Source of the DNA: CAIUMH01 sp963758555
Lineage (GTDB): Bacteria; Actinomycetota; Acidimicrobiia; Acidimicrobiales; RAAP-2
NCBI GenBank assembly: GCA_963758555.1
Contig: CAVWVW010000003.1
Span: forward strand, 868,001-932,000
Direction: 5' to 3'
DNA: 64,000 nt
The position numbers and the translations under genes are program-made. The notes beneath the pieces were generated by a model, which worked only from the letters and a program-made list of their open reading frames with translations, made no database searches and was not told the origin of the DNA. This document shows positions 21,112-31,440 of the stretch, piece by piece; position 1 is the first letter of the stretch; each line of letters begins with the position of its first letter.

Positions 21112-21920
21112 TGGCGCTGCCGCTCTTTCGGGCCGCCGACGACCCCGGTCCCAGCTTCAGCTCCCTCCTCGATCGAGAGGGGATCACGACCACCATGGCT
21201 CCGAGCGCCGATCGAGTCGAGGTGCCGCACGGCACCACGGTGCTCGCCATCCGCTTCGAGGGCGGTGTCATCATGGCGGGCGACCGCCGGGCCACGGCGG
21301 GCAACTCCATCGAGCACCGCGCGATGGAGAAGGTCTTCCCGGCCGATCGCCACTCGGCGGTCGCCATCGCCGGCTCCGCCGGCATGGCCGTCGAGATGGT
21401 CCGGCTCTTCCAGGTCCAGCTCGAGCACTACGAGAAGGTCGAGGGCGTCGCCTTGAGCCTGGAGGGCAAGGCGAACCAGCTGGCCCAGATGGTCAGAGGC
21501 CACCTGCCCCTTGCGATGCAGGGCTTCGTCGTCGTGCCGCTCTTCTGCGGCTTCGACACCGCTCGGGGCATCGGTCGGATCTTCACCTATGACGCGGCGG
21601 GCGGTCGGTACGAGGAGACCGACTTCCAGACCACAGGCTCCGGCGGTCGTGACGCTCGCCAGACGATCAAGCTCGGCTATCGAGACGACCTGAGCCGAGA
21701 TGAGGCGATCGAGCTCGCCGTCTTGGCGCTCTACGAGGCTGCCGACAGCGACTCGGCCACCGGGGGGCCGGACCTCGTCCGAGGGATCTACCCGATCGTG
21801 GCCACCGTCACCGAGACGGGCTATCAGGCGGTGCCCTCCGAGGAGGTCGCTGAGCGCTTCGCCGCGGCGATCGAGCGCCGTCGGGCCTTGGGCGGCAACG
21901 CAGGAGGATCGCTCCAATGA
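21111..21920 (+). CDS. prcB: Proteasome beta subunit PrcB
   Basis: Catalytic subunit of the 20S proteasome (269 residues). A propeptide of about 41 residues ends in VPHG, and processing exposes Thr42 of TTVLAIRFEGGVIMAGDRRATAGN. The catalytic Lys-equivalent region and the SGGRDARQTIKLGY segment are present. The GTG start overlaps pup by one base, and the end overlaps prcA by four bases, so the three genes form one translational unit. Confidence 0.96.
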   Translation: MALPLFRAADDPGPSFSSLLDREGITTTMAPSADRVEVPHGTTVLAIRFEGGVIMAGDRRATAGNSIEHRAMEKVFPADRHSAVAIAGSAGMAVEMVRLFQVQLEHYEKVEGVALSLEGKANQLAQMVRGHLPLAMQGFVVVPLFCGFDTARGIGRIFTYDAAGGRYEETDFQTTGSGGRDARQTIKLGYRDDLSRDEAIELAVLALYEAADSDSATGGPDLVRGIYPIVATVTETGYQAVPSEEVAERFAAAIERRRALGGNAGGSLQ

Positions 21921-22597
21921 GCATGCCGTACTACGTCGCCCCTGAGCAGGTGATGAAGGATCGCGCTGAGTACGCCCAGAAGGGCATCGCACGAGGGCGC
22001 TCGCTCATCGCCAGCGTCTACGACGCCGGCGTGCTGCTGGTCGCCGAGAACCCGTCGCGCACGCTCCACAAGATCTCAGAGATCTACGACCGCATCGCCT
22101 TCGCCGGCGTCGGCAAGTACAACGAATACGACCAGCTGCGCGTAGCTGGCGTTCGCCACGCCGACACCAAGGGCTTCACCTTCAGCCGTGACGACGTCGA
22201 CGCTCGCTCGCTGGCCAACCTCTACGCCCAGCACCTCGGGCAGGTCTTCACCCACGAGATGAAGCCCCTCGAGGTCGAGATCCTGGTGGCCGAGCTGGGC
22301 ACGGGACCGCGTCCCACCCAGCTGTTCCACGTCGGCTACGAAGGCACCATCACCGATGAGGATCACTTCGCCGTGCTCGGCGGCGAAGCCGACGCCATCC
22401 GCACCCAGTTCGCTGCCAGCTTCGTCGAGGGCTGGAGCCTCGAGAGCGCGCTCAAGGCATCTGCGGCCGCGTTGGCCGGACCAGAGCGGACGCTCGGCGC
22501 CGACGCGCTCGAAGCAGCGGTGCTCAGCGAAGGCCATGGTCAGCGGACCTTCCTCCGTCTCGACGACGAGGTGGTCGCACAGCTTCTGAGCGCCTGA
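21917..22597 (+). CDS. prcA: Proteasome alpha subunit PrcA
   Basis: Structural ring subunit of the 20S proteasome (226 residues). The N-terminal MSMPYYVAPEQVMKDRAEYA contains the alpha-type H0 helix leading into KGIARGRSLIASVYDAGVLLVAEN. No N-terminal catalytic Thr is present, as expected for alpha subunits. The C-terminus is short. Translation is coupled to prcB through an ATGA overlap. The H0 helix forms the gate that the ARC GQYL tail opens. Confidence 0.95.
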   Translation: MSMPYYVAPEQVMKDRAEYAQKGIARGRSLIASVYDAGVLLVAENPSRTLHKISEIYDRIAFAGVGKYNEYDQLRVAGVRHADTKGFTFSRDDVDARSLANLYAQHLGQVFTHEMKPLEVEILVAELGTGPRPTQLFHVGYEGTITDEDHFAVLGGEADAIRTQFAASFVEGWSLESALKASAAALAGPERTLGADALEAAVLSEGHGQRTFLRLDDEVVAQLLSA

Positions 22598-22631
22598 GGA
22601 CCACTGCACCGCGACGAGGGGTGCGCCCCGC

Positions 22632-22637
22632 TACGGT
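22632..22637 (+). promoter_or_regulatory. -10 box of leaderless pafA promoter
   Basis: TACGGT, then CGGGGT, then the pafA GTG at 22644. A small GGGG-TGCG-CCCC hairpin (22618-22629) lies immediately upstream. Confidence 0.5.
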
Positions 22638-22643
22638 CGGGGT

Positions 22644-24002
22644 GTGGAGCGTCGCATCTTCGGGATCGAGAATGAGTACGGCGTCACCTTCACGCTCCGT
22701 GGTCAGCGCCGCCTCAGCCCCGACGAGGTGGCTCGCTATCTGTTCCGGCGCGTGGTGTCCTGGGGCCGGTCTTCGAACGTCTTTCTGGCCAACGGAGCGC
22801 GCCTGTACCTCGACGTCGGGAGCCATCCGGAGTACGCGACACCAGAGTGCGACAAGGTCTCCGATCTCGTCGCTCACGACAAGGCCGGTGAGTGGGTGCT
22901 CAGCGACCTCGTCCGCGGTGCCGAGGAGCGTCTCCACGAAGAGGGGATCAAGGGCGAGATCTACCTCTTCAAGAACAACACGGACTCCGCAGGCAACTCC
23001 TATGGCTGCCATGAGAACTACCTCGCCGAGCGCGACGACGACTTCGCGCGTCACTCTGAGGTCCTGATCCCGTTCTTGGTCAGCCGCCAGATCTACGCGG
23101 GGGCTGGCAAGATCCTGCACACCGCCAAGGGGCCCATCTTCTGCCTCTCCCAGCGCGCCGAGCACATCTGGGAGGGCGTCTCGTCGGCGACCACACGCTC
23201 TCGTCCGATCATCAACACCCGCGATGAGCCGCACGCCGACGCCGAGCGCTACCGCAGGCTCCACGTCATCGTGGGCGACTCCAACATGAACGAGTACGCC
23301 ACCTTCTTGAAGGTCGGCGCCACCTCGATCTTGCTGACCTTGCTGGAGGACAAGAGCCAGATCCTGCGCGATCTGACCTTGGAGAACCCGATCCGCGCCA
23401 TCCGCGAGATCTCTCAAGACGTCACCTTGAAGGCCAAGGTCCGCTTGGCCAACGGACGCGAGGTGTCGGCGCTCGAGATCCAGACCGAGTACCTCGAGCG
23501 AGCGCTCAAGTACCGAGACAGCCGTGGGCTGCCACCTGATGAGGATCTGGCTCTCGACATGTGGGCCGAGACCATCGATCAGCTCTGGAGCGACCCCGGC
23601 GAGCTCTACGACCGCTGCGACTGGGTGGCCAAGCTGCGGCTCGTCGAGGAGTACCGCGCCAGCCGAGACCTCGCGCTCAACCACCCGAAGGTCGCGCTGT
23701 TGGACCTGCTCTACCACGACATCGATCGAGAGCGAGGGCTCTACTACCGCCTTGAGCGCACCGGTCAGGTCCGGCGGACCACCACCGATGAGGCCATCGC
23801 CACCGCCCAGCTCAACCCGCCGCAGACGACGCGTGCTCGACTCCGTGGCGCCTTCGTCAAGCGCGCCAAGGAGCGCCGTCGAGACTTCACGGTCGATTGG
23901 GTCCATCTCAAGCTCAACGATCAGGCCCAGCGCACGGTGATCTTGAAGGATCCCTTCATCAGCCACGATGAGCGCGTCGAGCGGCTGATCGCCTCGCTCT
24001 GA
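22644..24002 (+). CDS. pafA: Pup--protein ligase PafA
   Basis: Glutamine-synthetase-like ligase (452 residues) that phosphorylates the Pup C-terminal Glu with ATP and joins it to substrate lysines. Motifs are IFGIENEYGVTF at the start (metal glutamates), FLANGARLYLDVGSHPEYATPEC, the ATP-site FKNNTDSAGNSYGCHENYL, and NTRDEPHADAERYRRLHVIVGDSN. The Dop loop is absent. The GTG start lies six bases behind a -10 box. In mycobacteria pafB and pafC follow; here the next gene is lepB. Confidence 0.96.
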   Translation: MERRIFGIENEYGVTFTLRGQRRLSPDEVARYLFRRVVSWGRSSNVFLANGARLYLDVGSHPEYATPECDKVSDLVAHDKAGEWVLSDLVRGAEERLHEEGIKGEIYLFKNNTDSAGNSYGCHENYLAERDDDFARHSEVLIPFLVSRQIYAGAGKILHTAKGPIFCLSQRAEHIWEGVSSATTRSRPIINTRDEPHADAERYRRLHVIVGDSNMNEYATFLKVGATSILLTLLEDKSQILRDLTLENPIRAIREISQDVTLKAKVRLANGREVSALEIQTEYLERALKYRDSRGLPPDEDLALDMWAETIDQLWSDPGELYDRCDWVAKLRLVEEYRASRDLALNHPKVALLDLLYHDIDRERGLYYRLERTGQVRRTTTDEAIATAQLNPPQTTRARLRGAFVKRAKERRRDFTVDWVHLKLNDQAQRTVILKDPFISHDERVERLIASL

Positions 24003-24004
24003 GC

Positions 24005-24030
24005 CGCACCGGATCGATGAGAGCGGTGCG
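24005..24030 (+). terminator. Stem-loop after pafA
   Basis: Seven-base perfect stem CGCACCG/CGGTGCG with a 12-base loop starts three bases after the pafA stop. There is no T-tract. It separates pafA from the lepB -10 box. Confidence 0.4.
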
Positions 24031-24031
24031 A

Positions 24032-24037
24032 TAACGT
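24032..24037 (+). promoter_or_regulatory. -10 box of leaderless lepB promoter
   Basis: TAACGT, then TCGTCG, then the lepB ATG at 24044. Confidence 0.5.
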
Positions 24038-24043
24038 TCGTCG

Positions 24044-24700
24044 ATGCCTGAGGGAGACGACACCGCTCCCATGGAGGTGAATCCCGAGGTCACGGGCCCG
24101 AAGCACGCCGCGAGCCCTTCAGCCAGCGACCCGGTGCCACGGGGCAGGCATCGCTCCAAAAGCGAGATGCGCACACGGGTCATCATCGAGTGGGTGGCGG
24201 TGGCCCTCGGTGCGCTGCTCCTGGCCTTCGTGGTCAGGACCTACGTCGTCCAGACCTTCTTCATCCCGAGCGCCTCGATGGAACCGACGCTCCAGGTGGG
24301 GGATCGCATCATCGTCTCGAAGCTCAGCTACACGTTCCATGCCGTGCACCGCGGCGACATCATCGTCTTCCACGCACCGCCGAAGGAGTCGACCGTCTGC
24401 GCCGATCCTGAGGTCAAAGACCTCGTCAAGCGGGTCATCGGCCTGCCAGGCGAGACCATCTCGTCGAGGGGCAACCAGGTGCTGATCGACGGCAAGCCTC
24501 TCGCGCAGCCTTGGTTTCCCGCAGTGCCACTCGGTCCCGCGATCCCGCGCCAGGTCATCCCCAAGGATCAGTACTTCGTCATGGGCGACAATCGCTCGAA
24601 CTCGTGCGACTCTCGCATGTGGGGCACGTTGCCGGGAGGCAACATCATCGGCCACGTCGTCTTCAGGGTCTGGCCGCTGTCTCGCATCGGCATTCCCTGA
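24044..24700 (+). CDS. lepB: Signal peptidase I
   Basis: Membrane serine peptidase (218 residues) that removes signal peptides. A cytosolic N-terminal stretch of about 44 residues is followed by one transmembrane helix (VIIEWVAVALGALLLAFVV). The nucleophile Ser78 lies in FIPSASMEPTL and the general base Lys129 in DLVKRVIGLPGE. Box E reads YFVMGDNRSNSCDSR. All catalytic boxes are intact. It is followed directly by tatB and tatC, so protein-export genes are grouped behind the proteasome locus. Confidence 0.94.
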   Translation: MPEGDDTAPMEVNPEVTGPKHAASPSASDPVPRGRHRSKSEMRTRVIIEWVAVALGALLLAFVVRTYVVQTFFIPSASMEPTLQVGDRIIVSKLSYTFHAVHRGDIIVFHAPPKESTVCADPEVKDLVKRVIGLPGETISSRGNQVLIDGKPLAQPWFPAVPLGPAIPRQVIPKDQYFVMGDNRSNSCDSRMWGTLPGGNIIGHVVFRVWPLSRIGIP

Positions 24701-24728
24701 GCCGGAGTTCGACCGGAAGGTCCATCGG

Positions 24729-24734
24729 TAGGAT
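24729..24734 (+). promoter_or_regulatory. -10 box of leaderless tatB promoter
   Basis: TAGGAT, then GGAGGC, then the tatB GTG at 24741. The GGAGG could instead act as a ribosome site, but it is too close to the start. Confidence 0.4.
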
Positions 24735-24740
24735 GGAGGC

Positions 24741-25142
24741 GTGTTGAACCTGAGCCCCATCAAGCTCCTGATCGTGCTCATCGTCGCCCTCCTGGTCGTC
24801 GGTCCTGACCGCATCCCGCAGATCTCCAAGCAGCTCGGAGCGGGCTGGCGCACATTGCGAGGGCTCTCATCTCGCATCGAGGCCGAGGTCCGCTCGAGCG
24901 TGCCTGACCTGCCGAGCACCGGTGACATCGCTCGGTACGCTCGCTCGCCGATCAGCTTCCTCGACAAGCTCGCCGATCTCGAGGGTCCGGGCTTGAAGCC
25001 TGATCCCGGTGCGGCCGAGGTCGTCTCCCATGACGAAGGGCTCGTCCCGGACCCTGGGGCACCGTCCACGAGCGAGGACGCCCCGGCTCGACCTTCGCCG
25101 CCGCCTCGCTCGGCGCCGGGTGTCGACCCAAGCATGAACTGA
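24741..25142 (+). CDS. tatB: Twin-arginine translocase TatA/TatB-family subunit
   Basis: 133-residue single-pass protein. The N-terminal helix (SPIKLLIVLIVALLVV) is followed by GPDRIPQISKQLGAGWRTLR, the hinge and amphipathic helix. The GP-x-R-I-P hinge and the long Pro/Ser-rich tail (PDPGAPSTSEDAPARPSPPP) resemble TatB more than TatA, but Tat A/B assignment from sequence alone is uncertain. It starts with GTG, and tatC begins nine bases after its stop. Confidence 0.85.
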   Translation: MLNLSPIKLLIVLIVALLVVGPDRIPQISKQLGAGWRTLRGLSSRIEAEVRSSVPDLPSTGDIARYARSPISFLDKLADLEGPGLKPDPGAAEVVSHDEGLVPDPGAPSTSEDAPARPSPPPRSAPGVDPSMN

Positions 25143-25151
25143 GAAGGACCG

Positions 25152-25907
25152 ATGGCCCTGGCAGAACGGTTGCGCCGACGAGGTGGCACCACGCCGTCTC
25201 CGAACGCCATGACCTTGGCCCAGCACCTCGCCGAGCTGCGCCGACGGCTCTTCATCTCGACGATCGTCTTCCTCTTGGCGGCGACGATCGCCTTCCTCGG
25301 GTACAACCACATCTTGGAGTGGCTCCGAGAGCCGTACTGCCGTGCGAACCACAACGACTGCACGCTCTTCGTGACCGGTCCGCTCGACGGGCTGGCACTT
25401 CGGATCAAGGTGGCAGCATTCGGGGGTCTGATCTTGGCGAGCCCGGTCTTGCTCTTCGAGCTCTGGCGCTTCATCACCCCAGGGCTCAAGAAGAACGAGA
25501 AGCGCTATGCGGTGCCCTTCGTGTCAGCCTCGATCGTGCTGTTCCTCGCCGGTGGGGCGCTGGGCTACTACTCCTTCGAGCACGCCTTGGTCTTCCTGGC
25601 CGAGATCGGCGGCCCCAGCCTCCACCAGATCTACAACCCGAACCAGTACCTGAGCTTGATCATGTGGATGATGGTCATCTTCGGGCTCACCTTCGAGTTC
25701 CCGGTGATCTTGGTGGCGCTGGAGATGGCGCACGTGGTCACGCCCGCCCAGCTGCTGCACGCCTGGCGCTGGGCCATCATCGGCATCACGCTGGCTGCGG
25801 CGATCTTCACGCCCAGCGGAGACCCGTTCTCGATGCTGGTCCTCGCCGTGCCGCTCGTCGCCTTCTACTTCTTGTCCATCGGCATCGGGAAGCTGGCGGG
25901 ACGATGA
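25152..25907 (+). CDS. tatC: Sec-independent translocase TatC
   Basis: Polytopic core of the Tat pathway (251 residues, six predicted membrane helices) that binds twin-arginine signal peptides. The family signature LAQHLAELRRRLFIS, the loop ITPGLKKNEKRY and FGLTFEFPVI are present. AIFTPSGDPFSMLVLAVPL is the conserved last-helix region. The stop overlaps the helicase ATG (ATGA). The tatB-tatC-helY order matches that of mycobacteria. Confidence 0.95.
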   Translation: MALAERLRRRGGTTPSPNAMTLAQHLAELRRRLFISTIVFLLAATIAFLGYNHILEWLREPYCRANHNDCTLFVTGPLDGLALRIKVAAFGGLILASPVLLFELWRFITPGLKKNEKRYAVPFVSASIVLFLAGGALGYYSFEHALVFLAEIGGPSLHQIYNPNQYLSLIMWMMVIFGLTFEFPVILVALEMAHVVTPAQLLHAWRWAIIGITLAAAIFTPSGDPFSMLVLAVPLVAFYFLSIGIGKLAGR

Positions 25908-28068
25908 GCCTGCCCTTCGTCGGCAGCGATCGGCGTCGGGCGTTTGCCGAGGCCCTGAGCTTCGAGCTCGATGCGTTCCAGGTCGAGGCCATGGACGTCA
26001 TCGACGCGGGCGACAACGTGCTCGTCGAGCGCACCGACCGGCTCGGGCAAGACCTTGGTCGCTGCCTACGCCGTCACCGGTGCTCTGGAACGAGGGGAGA
26101 AGACCTTCTACACCACGCCGCTCAAGGCGCTCTCGAACCAGAAGTTCGTCGAGCTGGTGGCTGAGCACGGAGCCGAGCAGGTGGGTCTGCTCACCGGGGA
26201 CACCGCCATCAGGCCGCAGGCGCCCATCGTGGTGATGACCACCGAGGTGCTCCGCAACATGCTGCTGACGAGCTCGGGGCTGCTCGAGGATCTCGGCGTC
26301 GTGATCCTCGACGAGGTGCACTTCATCCAAGATCCCTATCGAGGAGGAGTCTGGGAAGAGGTGCTGATCTTGACCCCTCCCGAGATCCAGTTCGTCTGCT
26401 TGTCTGCCACGGTGGCCAACGCCTCGGTGCTCGGCGAGTGGATCGAATCGGTGCGAGGCACCACCACCGTGATCACTGAGCGCCGTCGCCCCATCACCTT
26501 GCGCCACCACGTGGCGGTCACCCCTCGAGGAGCGGAGCGTCCTCGCTTGCTCGACCTGCTGGAGGGGAACCGGGTCAGCGATGAAGGGCTCAAGATCGAC
26601 CAAGCCACCCGACGACGTCCGTTGAGACGCCCGCCACGAAGCTCCTACGGCTCGGGACGAGCACCAGGCCCCCCTCGGCCCTTTCTCGCCCCACGGCGCT
26701 CAGAGCTCCTCGAGCTGCTGGACGAGGCAGACATGCTGCCGGGCATCGTGTTCATCTTCAGCCGAGCGGGCTGCGACGACGCCGTCCGCCAGGTGGTCCG
26801 AGACGGCGTGCGGCTGGTTGGACGATCGGAGCGGCAGCGGATCCGCGCCATCGCTGAGCACTACGTGGACGACTTCGACGATGACGATCTCCACGCCCTC
26901 GGCTACGCCGAGTGGGTCGAGGGCCTCGAAGCCGGCGTCGCGGCACACCACGCCGGCCTGGTGCCTGCCTTCCGCGAAGCCGTCGAGGTGTGCTTCAGCC
27001 AAGGGCTCCTCGGCGCGGTCTTCGCCACCGAGACCCTCTCGCTCGGGATCAACATGCCCGCTCGCACCGTGGTCTTGGAGCGGTTCTCGAAGTTCGGGGG
27101 CGCCGGTCGGGCCACCTTGACCTCGGGGGAGTACGCACAGATGACCGGGAGGGCAGGGCGGCGCGGTCTCGATGACGAGGGCCATGCCGTGGTCGCCTTC
27201 AGCTTCGAGACCTCCATCGCCGACGCCGCCGCGTGTCGCGGTCGCACCGCCTCCCGACCTGCACTCCACGTTCCGCCCGACCTACAACCTCGCCTGCAAC
27301 CTCGTCCAGAGCTTCTCTCGGACCCAGGCTCTCGAGCTCCTCGCCAAGTCGTTCGCCCAGTTCGAGGTCGATCACCATCACCGCACGGGCCGACGACTCG
27401 TCGCCGAGGTCTTCGCCCGACGGATGGCCGTCTTGGAGGAGCTGGGCTACGTGAGGGGCTGGTCGCTCACCGAGCAGGGCCATCGGCTCCGAGCGCTCTA
27501 CCACGAGGCCGATCTGCTGATGGCCGAGATGCTGGCGACCGACGTGGTCAATGACATCGAGCCCGCCATCTTGGCCGGGGTCCTCTCAGGGCTCATCTTC
27601 GAGCCTCGTCGTGCCCGGCGCCTGCCCGGAGGCTCCAACGCCGAGCGGCGAAAGAACCGAAAGGGAGCTCTGCCCGACCGCTTGGGCGGGCAGCGTCGTC
27701 GAGAGCTCGAGGAGCGCCTGGGCGCGGTGAGCCTGCTCGCTGAGCGCATCCATGGCGTCGAAGAGATCCACCTGGTCCCTCGTACCCGCTCTGTCGAGCC
27801 TGGGCTCGCCACCGCGGTCGCCGCGTGGGCTCGCGGTGCCGAGCTCGGCACCGTCCTGGCGGTGGCAGCAAAGGACTGCGGCGAGATCGCGCCTGGCGAT
27901 TTCGTCCGCGTGGTCAAGCAGGTCGCCGACTTGGCGGAGCAGATCTCGATGGCAAGTGGCGACGTCGAGCTCGCCCGAGCCGCTCGCGAGGTGATCCCCT
28001 TGGTCGTTCGCAGCGTGGTCGCAGGTGGTCCTGAGGTATCCGCCAGCCCACGACCTGCTCCGCTCTAA
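25904..28068 (+). pseudogene. helY: HelY-type Ski2-like DEAD/DEAH helicase (two frameshifts)
   Basis: Superfamily II RNA helicase of the Mtr4/Ski2-like group, called HelY in actinobacteria. The ATG overlaps tatC. The first part reads to GDNVLV. An extra G at about 26027 then breaks the frame in front of Walker A SAPTGSGKT. Motif II is DEVH, motif III is SAT, motif VI is QMTGRAGRRGLD. A second shift near 27230 separates this from the C-terminal part (STFRPTYNLACNLVQSF and the helical DSHCT-like domain). The corrected length is about 720 residues, shorter than the roughly 900 of mycobacterial HelY, so internal parts may be reduced. An RG-rich insert (RRPLRRPPRSSYGSGRA) lies mid-protein. Confidence 0.83.
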
Positions 28069-28080
28069 GGTCGTAGGACC

Positions 28081-29703
<1,623 letters not shown>

Positions 29704-29709
<6 letters not shown>

Positions 29710-29723
29710 GACGCCGCTCAGGC
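29704..29723 (+). terminator. Stem-loop spanning the ThyX-like stop codon
   Basis: A seven-base perfect stem GCCTGAG/CTCAGGC with loop ACGCCG includes the TGA stop. No T-tract follows. It is probably a U-tract-less terminator of the kind common in actinobacteria. Confidence 0.45.
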
Positions 29724-30070
29724 AGCGACCTCGGTGACCTTCCAGGCCAGGCGCAGGCACCTGCGAAACGCTCGGCTGCACCGCTGCGCTGAGATGAGTA
29801 GTCTCTGGACGTCCTGAAGGCGGAGCTCAGGCAGGGGGAGACCTCAGCCGGACCTCCGTCGAACGGGCGCTGTGAGTGGCGGAGGGTGGCCCGGGCGGCC
29901 GAGTAGAGAACGTCGAGACCAGGCGTGCTCACCTTAGGGGGAGCGCGAACGGGAGCGACGGCACCAAAGGTCCCCGGGCCCTGCCGCTAGGTGCGCCAGG
30001 GTCTCGGGCGTGCACCACCTCTCGCTCTGATCCGTCTATGCTGCCGCGTCGAACCGAGCAGAAAGACACC
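29710..30070. other. 361-base intergenic region, GC-rich and possibly structured
   Basis: No convincing coding frame is seen on either strand. The stretch holds several short inverted repeats, including CCTCCG...CGGAGG at about 29852-29884 and GCTC-ACC...GGGG-AGC at 29927-29944. It has T-box-like fragments (GATGAGTAG, GAGGGTGG) but not a full T-box. No RNase P, tmRNA, SRP or known riboswitch signature was recognised. The last part holds the DUF4193 promoter. Confidence 0.4.
30037..30042 (+). promoter_or_regulatory. Probable -10 box of the DUF4193 gene
   Basis: TATGCT lies 28 bases before ATG 30071, giving a short leader containing a weak GAAAGA site. No good -35 is visible. Confidence 0.4.
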
Positions 30071-30505
30071 ATGGCGAAACCAGATCTTGAAGACGTCGTC
30101 GAGCTGGACGAGGAAATCGAAGACCTCGACGAGGACCTCGACGTTGACGACCTGGCCGACGACGATGTCGTCGACGAGGACGCCGTCGAGGGCGACGAGA
30201 TAGAAGCGGACGACGCAGAGGACGAGGCCCCTGCTGCTGCAGCGCGGCCCGCTGAAGAAGAGGACGAGGACATCCCCGACGCCGATGACGTGGAGGCGAG
30301 CCTCGACGTCATCTTGAAGGAGCGCCTCGTCGTCGAGGACGAACCTGAGGACGATGAGGCGGTCGAGGTCGACGAGCGCGGGGAGGGCACCGAGCGCGTG
30401 CTGCCCAAGCAGGCCGACGAGTTCGTCTGCAACAGCTGCTTCCTGGTCAAGAGCATCAGCCAGCTCGCTGACAAGAAGAAGGGGCTCTGCCGAGACTGTG
30501 CCTGA
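30071..30505 (+). CDS. DUF4193-type acidic zinc-ribbon protein
   Basis: 144 residues. The first 110 or so are extremely rich in Asp and Glu and low in complexity (VELDEEIEDLDEDLDVDDLADDD...). The C-terminus has two Cys pairs, FVCNSCFLVKSISQLADKKKGLCRDC, a likely zinc ribbon. This layout is that of the actinobacterial DUF4193 family, of unknown function. The acidic region may mimic nucleic acid or bind basic proteins. The stop overlaps the next GTG by eight bases, so the two genes are coupled. Confidence 0.82.
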   Translation: MAKPDLEDVVELDEEIEDLDEDLDVDDLADDDVVDEDAVEGDEIEADDAEDEAPAAAARPAEEEDEDIPDADDVEASLDVILKERLVVEDEPEDDEAVEVDERGEGTERVLPKQADEFVCNSCFLVKSISQLADKKKGLCRDCA

Positions 30506-31001
30506 CCCGGGAGCCGAGGAGCCAGCGAGCGCGACGAGCACCCCTCTGAGGAGCCAGTCGGAGGGCTTCAATCCGCTCGAGGTCCTAGGGATGCTCCTCG
30601 ACGAGCTGAGCTCGCTCGCCACGACGTCGTGCCACAAGGTCTCCCAGGAGCTCAAGAACGCGGAGGCCATCGGCACGATGACCGTGCGCGTCGGTGGGGC
30701 CACGGTCAAGAAGCAGGTCTTCGAGTTCCTCGGACTGACGAAGACCCAGCCAGCGCCGTCGAGCACCCCGAACCCTCAGAGCTCGTCAGTCAAGGAGCGC
30801 AGTGACCCAGAGGCCGCGGCGGTGATCGATGCGGTCATCCCGGGCTACGACGACCTGTCGGCCTCCCAGGTGATCCGCCTGCTCGATGAGCTCGAGCCTG
30901 CCGGGCTCGACGCCGTCGGGGCTCACGAGAGCGGTCACCGTGGTCGCCGCACGATCCTCAACAAGGTGCACCAGCTCCAGCCTGCGTCTGACGACGGCTG
31001 A
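30498..31001 (+). CDS. Conserved hypothetical protein with C-terminal IPGYD-LSASQ motif
   Basis: 167 residues from a GTG inside the end of the DUF4193 gene. The N-terminal part (GFNPLEVLGMLLDELSSLATTSCHKVSQEL) is amphipathic. A Ser/Pro linker follows. The C-terminus reads VIPGYDDLSASQVIRLLDELEPAGLDAVGAHESGHRGRRTILNKVHQL, a motif I associate with actinobacterial membrane- or lipid-associated helical proteins. No enzymatic function can be assigned. The TGA overlaps the ATG of the acetyltransferase. Confidence 0.72.
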   Translation: MPDPGAEEPASATSTPLRSQSEGFNPLEVLGMLLDELSSLATTSCHKVSQELKNAEAIGTMTVRVGGATVKKQVFEFLGLTKTQPAPSSTPNPQSSSVKERSDPEAAAVIDAVIPGYDDLSASQVIRLLDELEPAGLDAVGAHESGHRGRRTILNKVHQLQPASDDG

Positions 31002-31432
31002 TGGTCACCATCCGGCTGGCGGGACCTTCTGACGCCGGGGCGTTGAAGGCTCTCTCAGAGCAGGCTCGGGCTGATCTGATCGCCCACCGTGGTGGCGTGG
31101 CCCTTCTCGGTGATCCCGTGCTCGCAGGAGCGCTGCGTGAGACGCCAGCGCATCTCCAGGTGAGCTTCGTGGCGGAGGACCAGGGCGACCTCGTCGGGAT
31201 CGGCTCCGGATGGCTTCACGACGACGTGGGCTGGTTCGTGCTCTGGATGCGCCCTGACGCTCGGCGACACCAGCACGGCCTGTCCTTGGCCGAGGCGGTC
31301 ACCGGGTGGCTCCGGGCGAACGGAGCCACGGCTGTGGACTCGCTGAGCCTGCCGGGTGATCGCGCGATGAAGCAGCTGCTCGAGAAGATGGGCTACAAGG
31401 CCAGGCTCCTCGTCATGCGAGAGGGCGGCTGA
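31001..31432 (+). CDS. GNAT-family N-acetyltransferase
   Basis: 143-residue single GNAT domain, expected to acetylate an amine with acetyl-CoA. Visible parts are the N-terminal IRLAGPSDAGALKAL, the central strand VSFVAEDQGDLVGIGSGWL, and motif A in LWMRPDARRHQHGLSLAEAVTGWL, whose acetyl-CoA loop is somewhat degenerate (RRHQHG for RRxGxG). The C-terminal KQLLEKMGYKA is typical. The start codon overlaps the previous stop by one base, making a three-gene operon with DUF4193. The substrate is unknown. Confidence 0.8.
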   Translation: MVTIRLAGPSDAGALKALSEQARADLIAHRGGVALLGDPVLAGALRETPAHLQVSFVAEDQGDLVGIGSGWLHDDVGWFVLWMRPDARRHQHGLSLAEAVTGWLRANGATAVDSLSLPGDRAMKQLLEKMGYKARLLVMREGG

Positions 31433-31440
31433 CGCTCCCG

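Noticed and set aside
29770..29960. T-box riboswitch upstream of DUF4193
   Set aside because: Only short fragments resemble T-box elements. The full AGGGTGGNACCGCG core and a synthetase or amino-acid gene downstream are absent.
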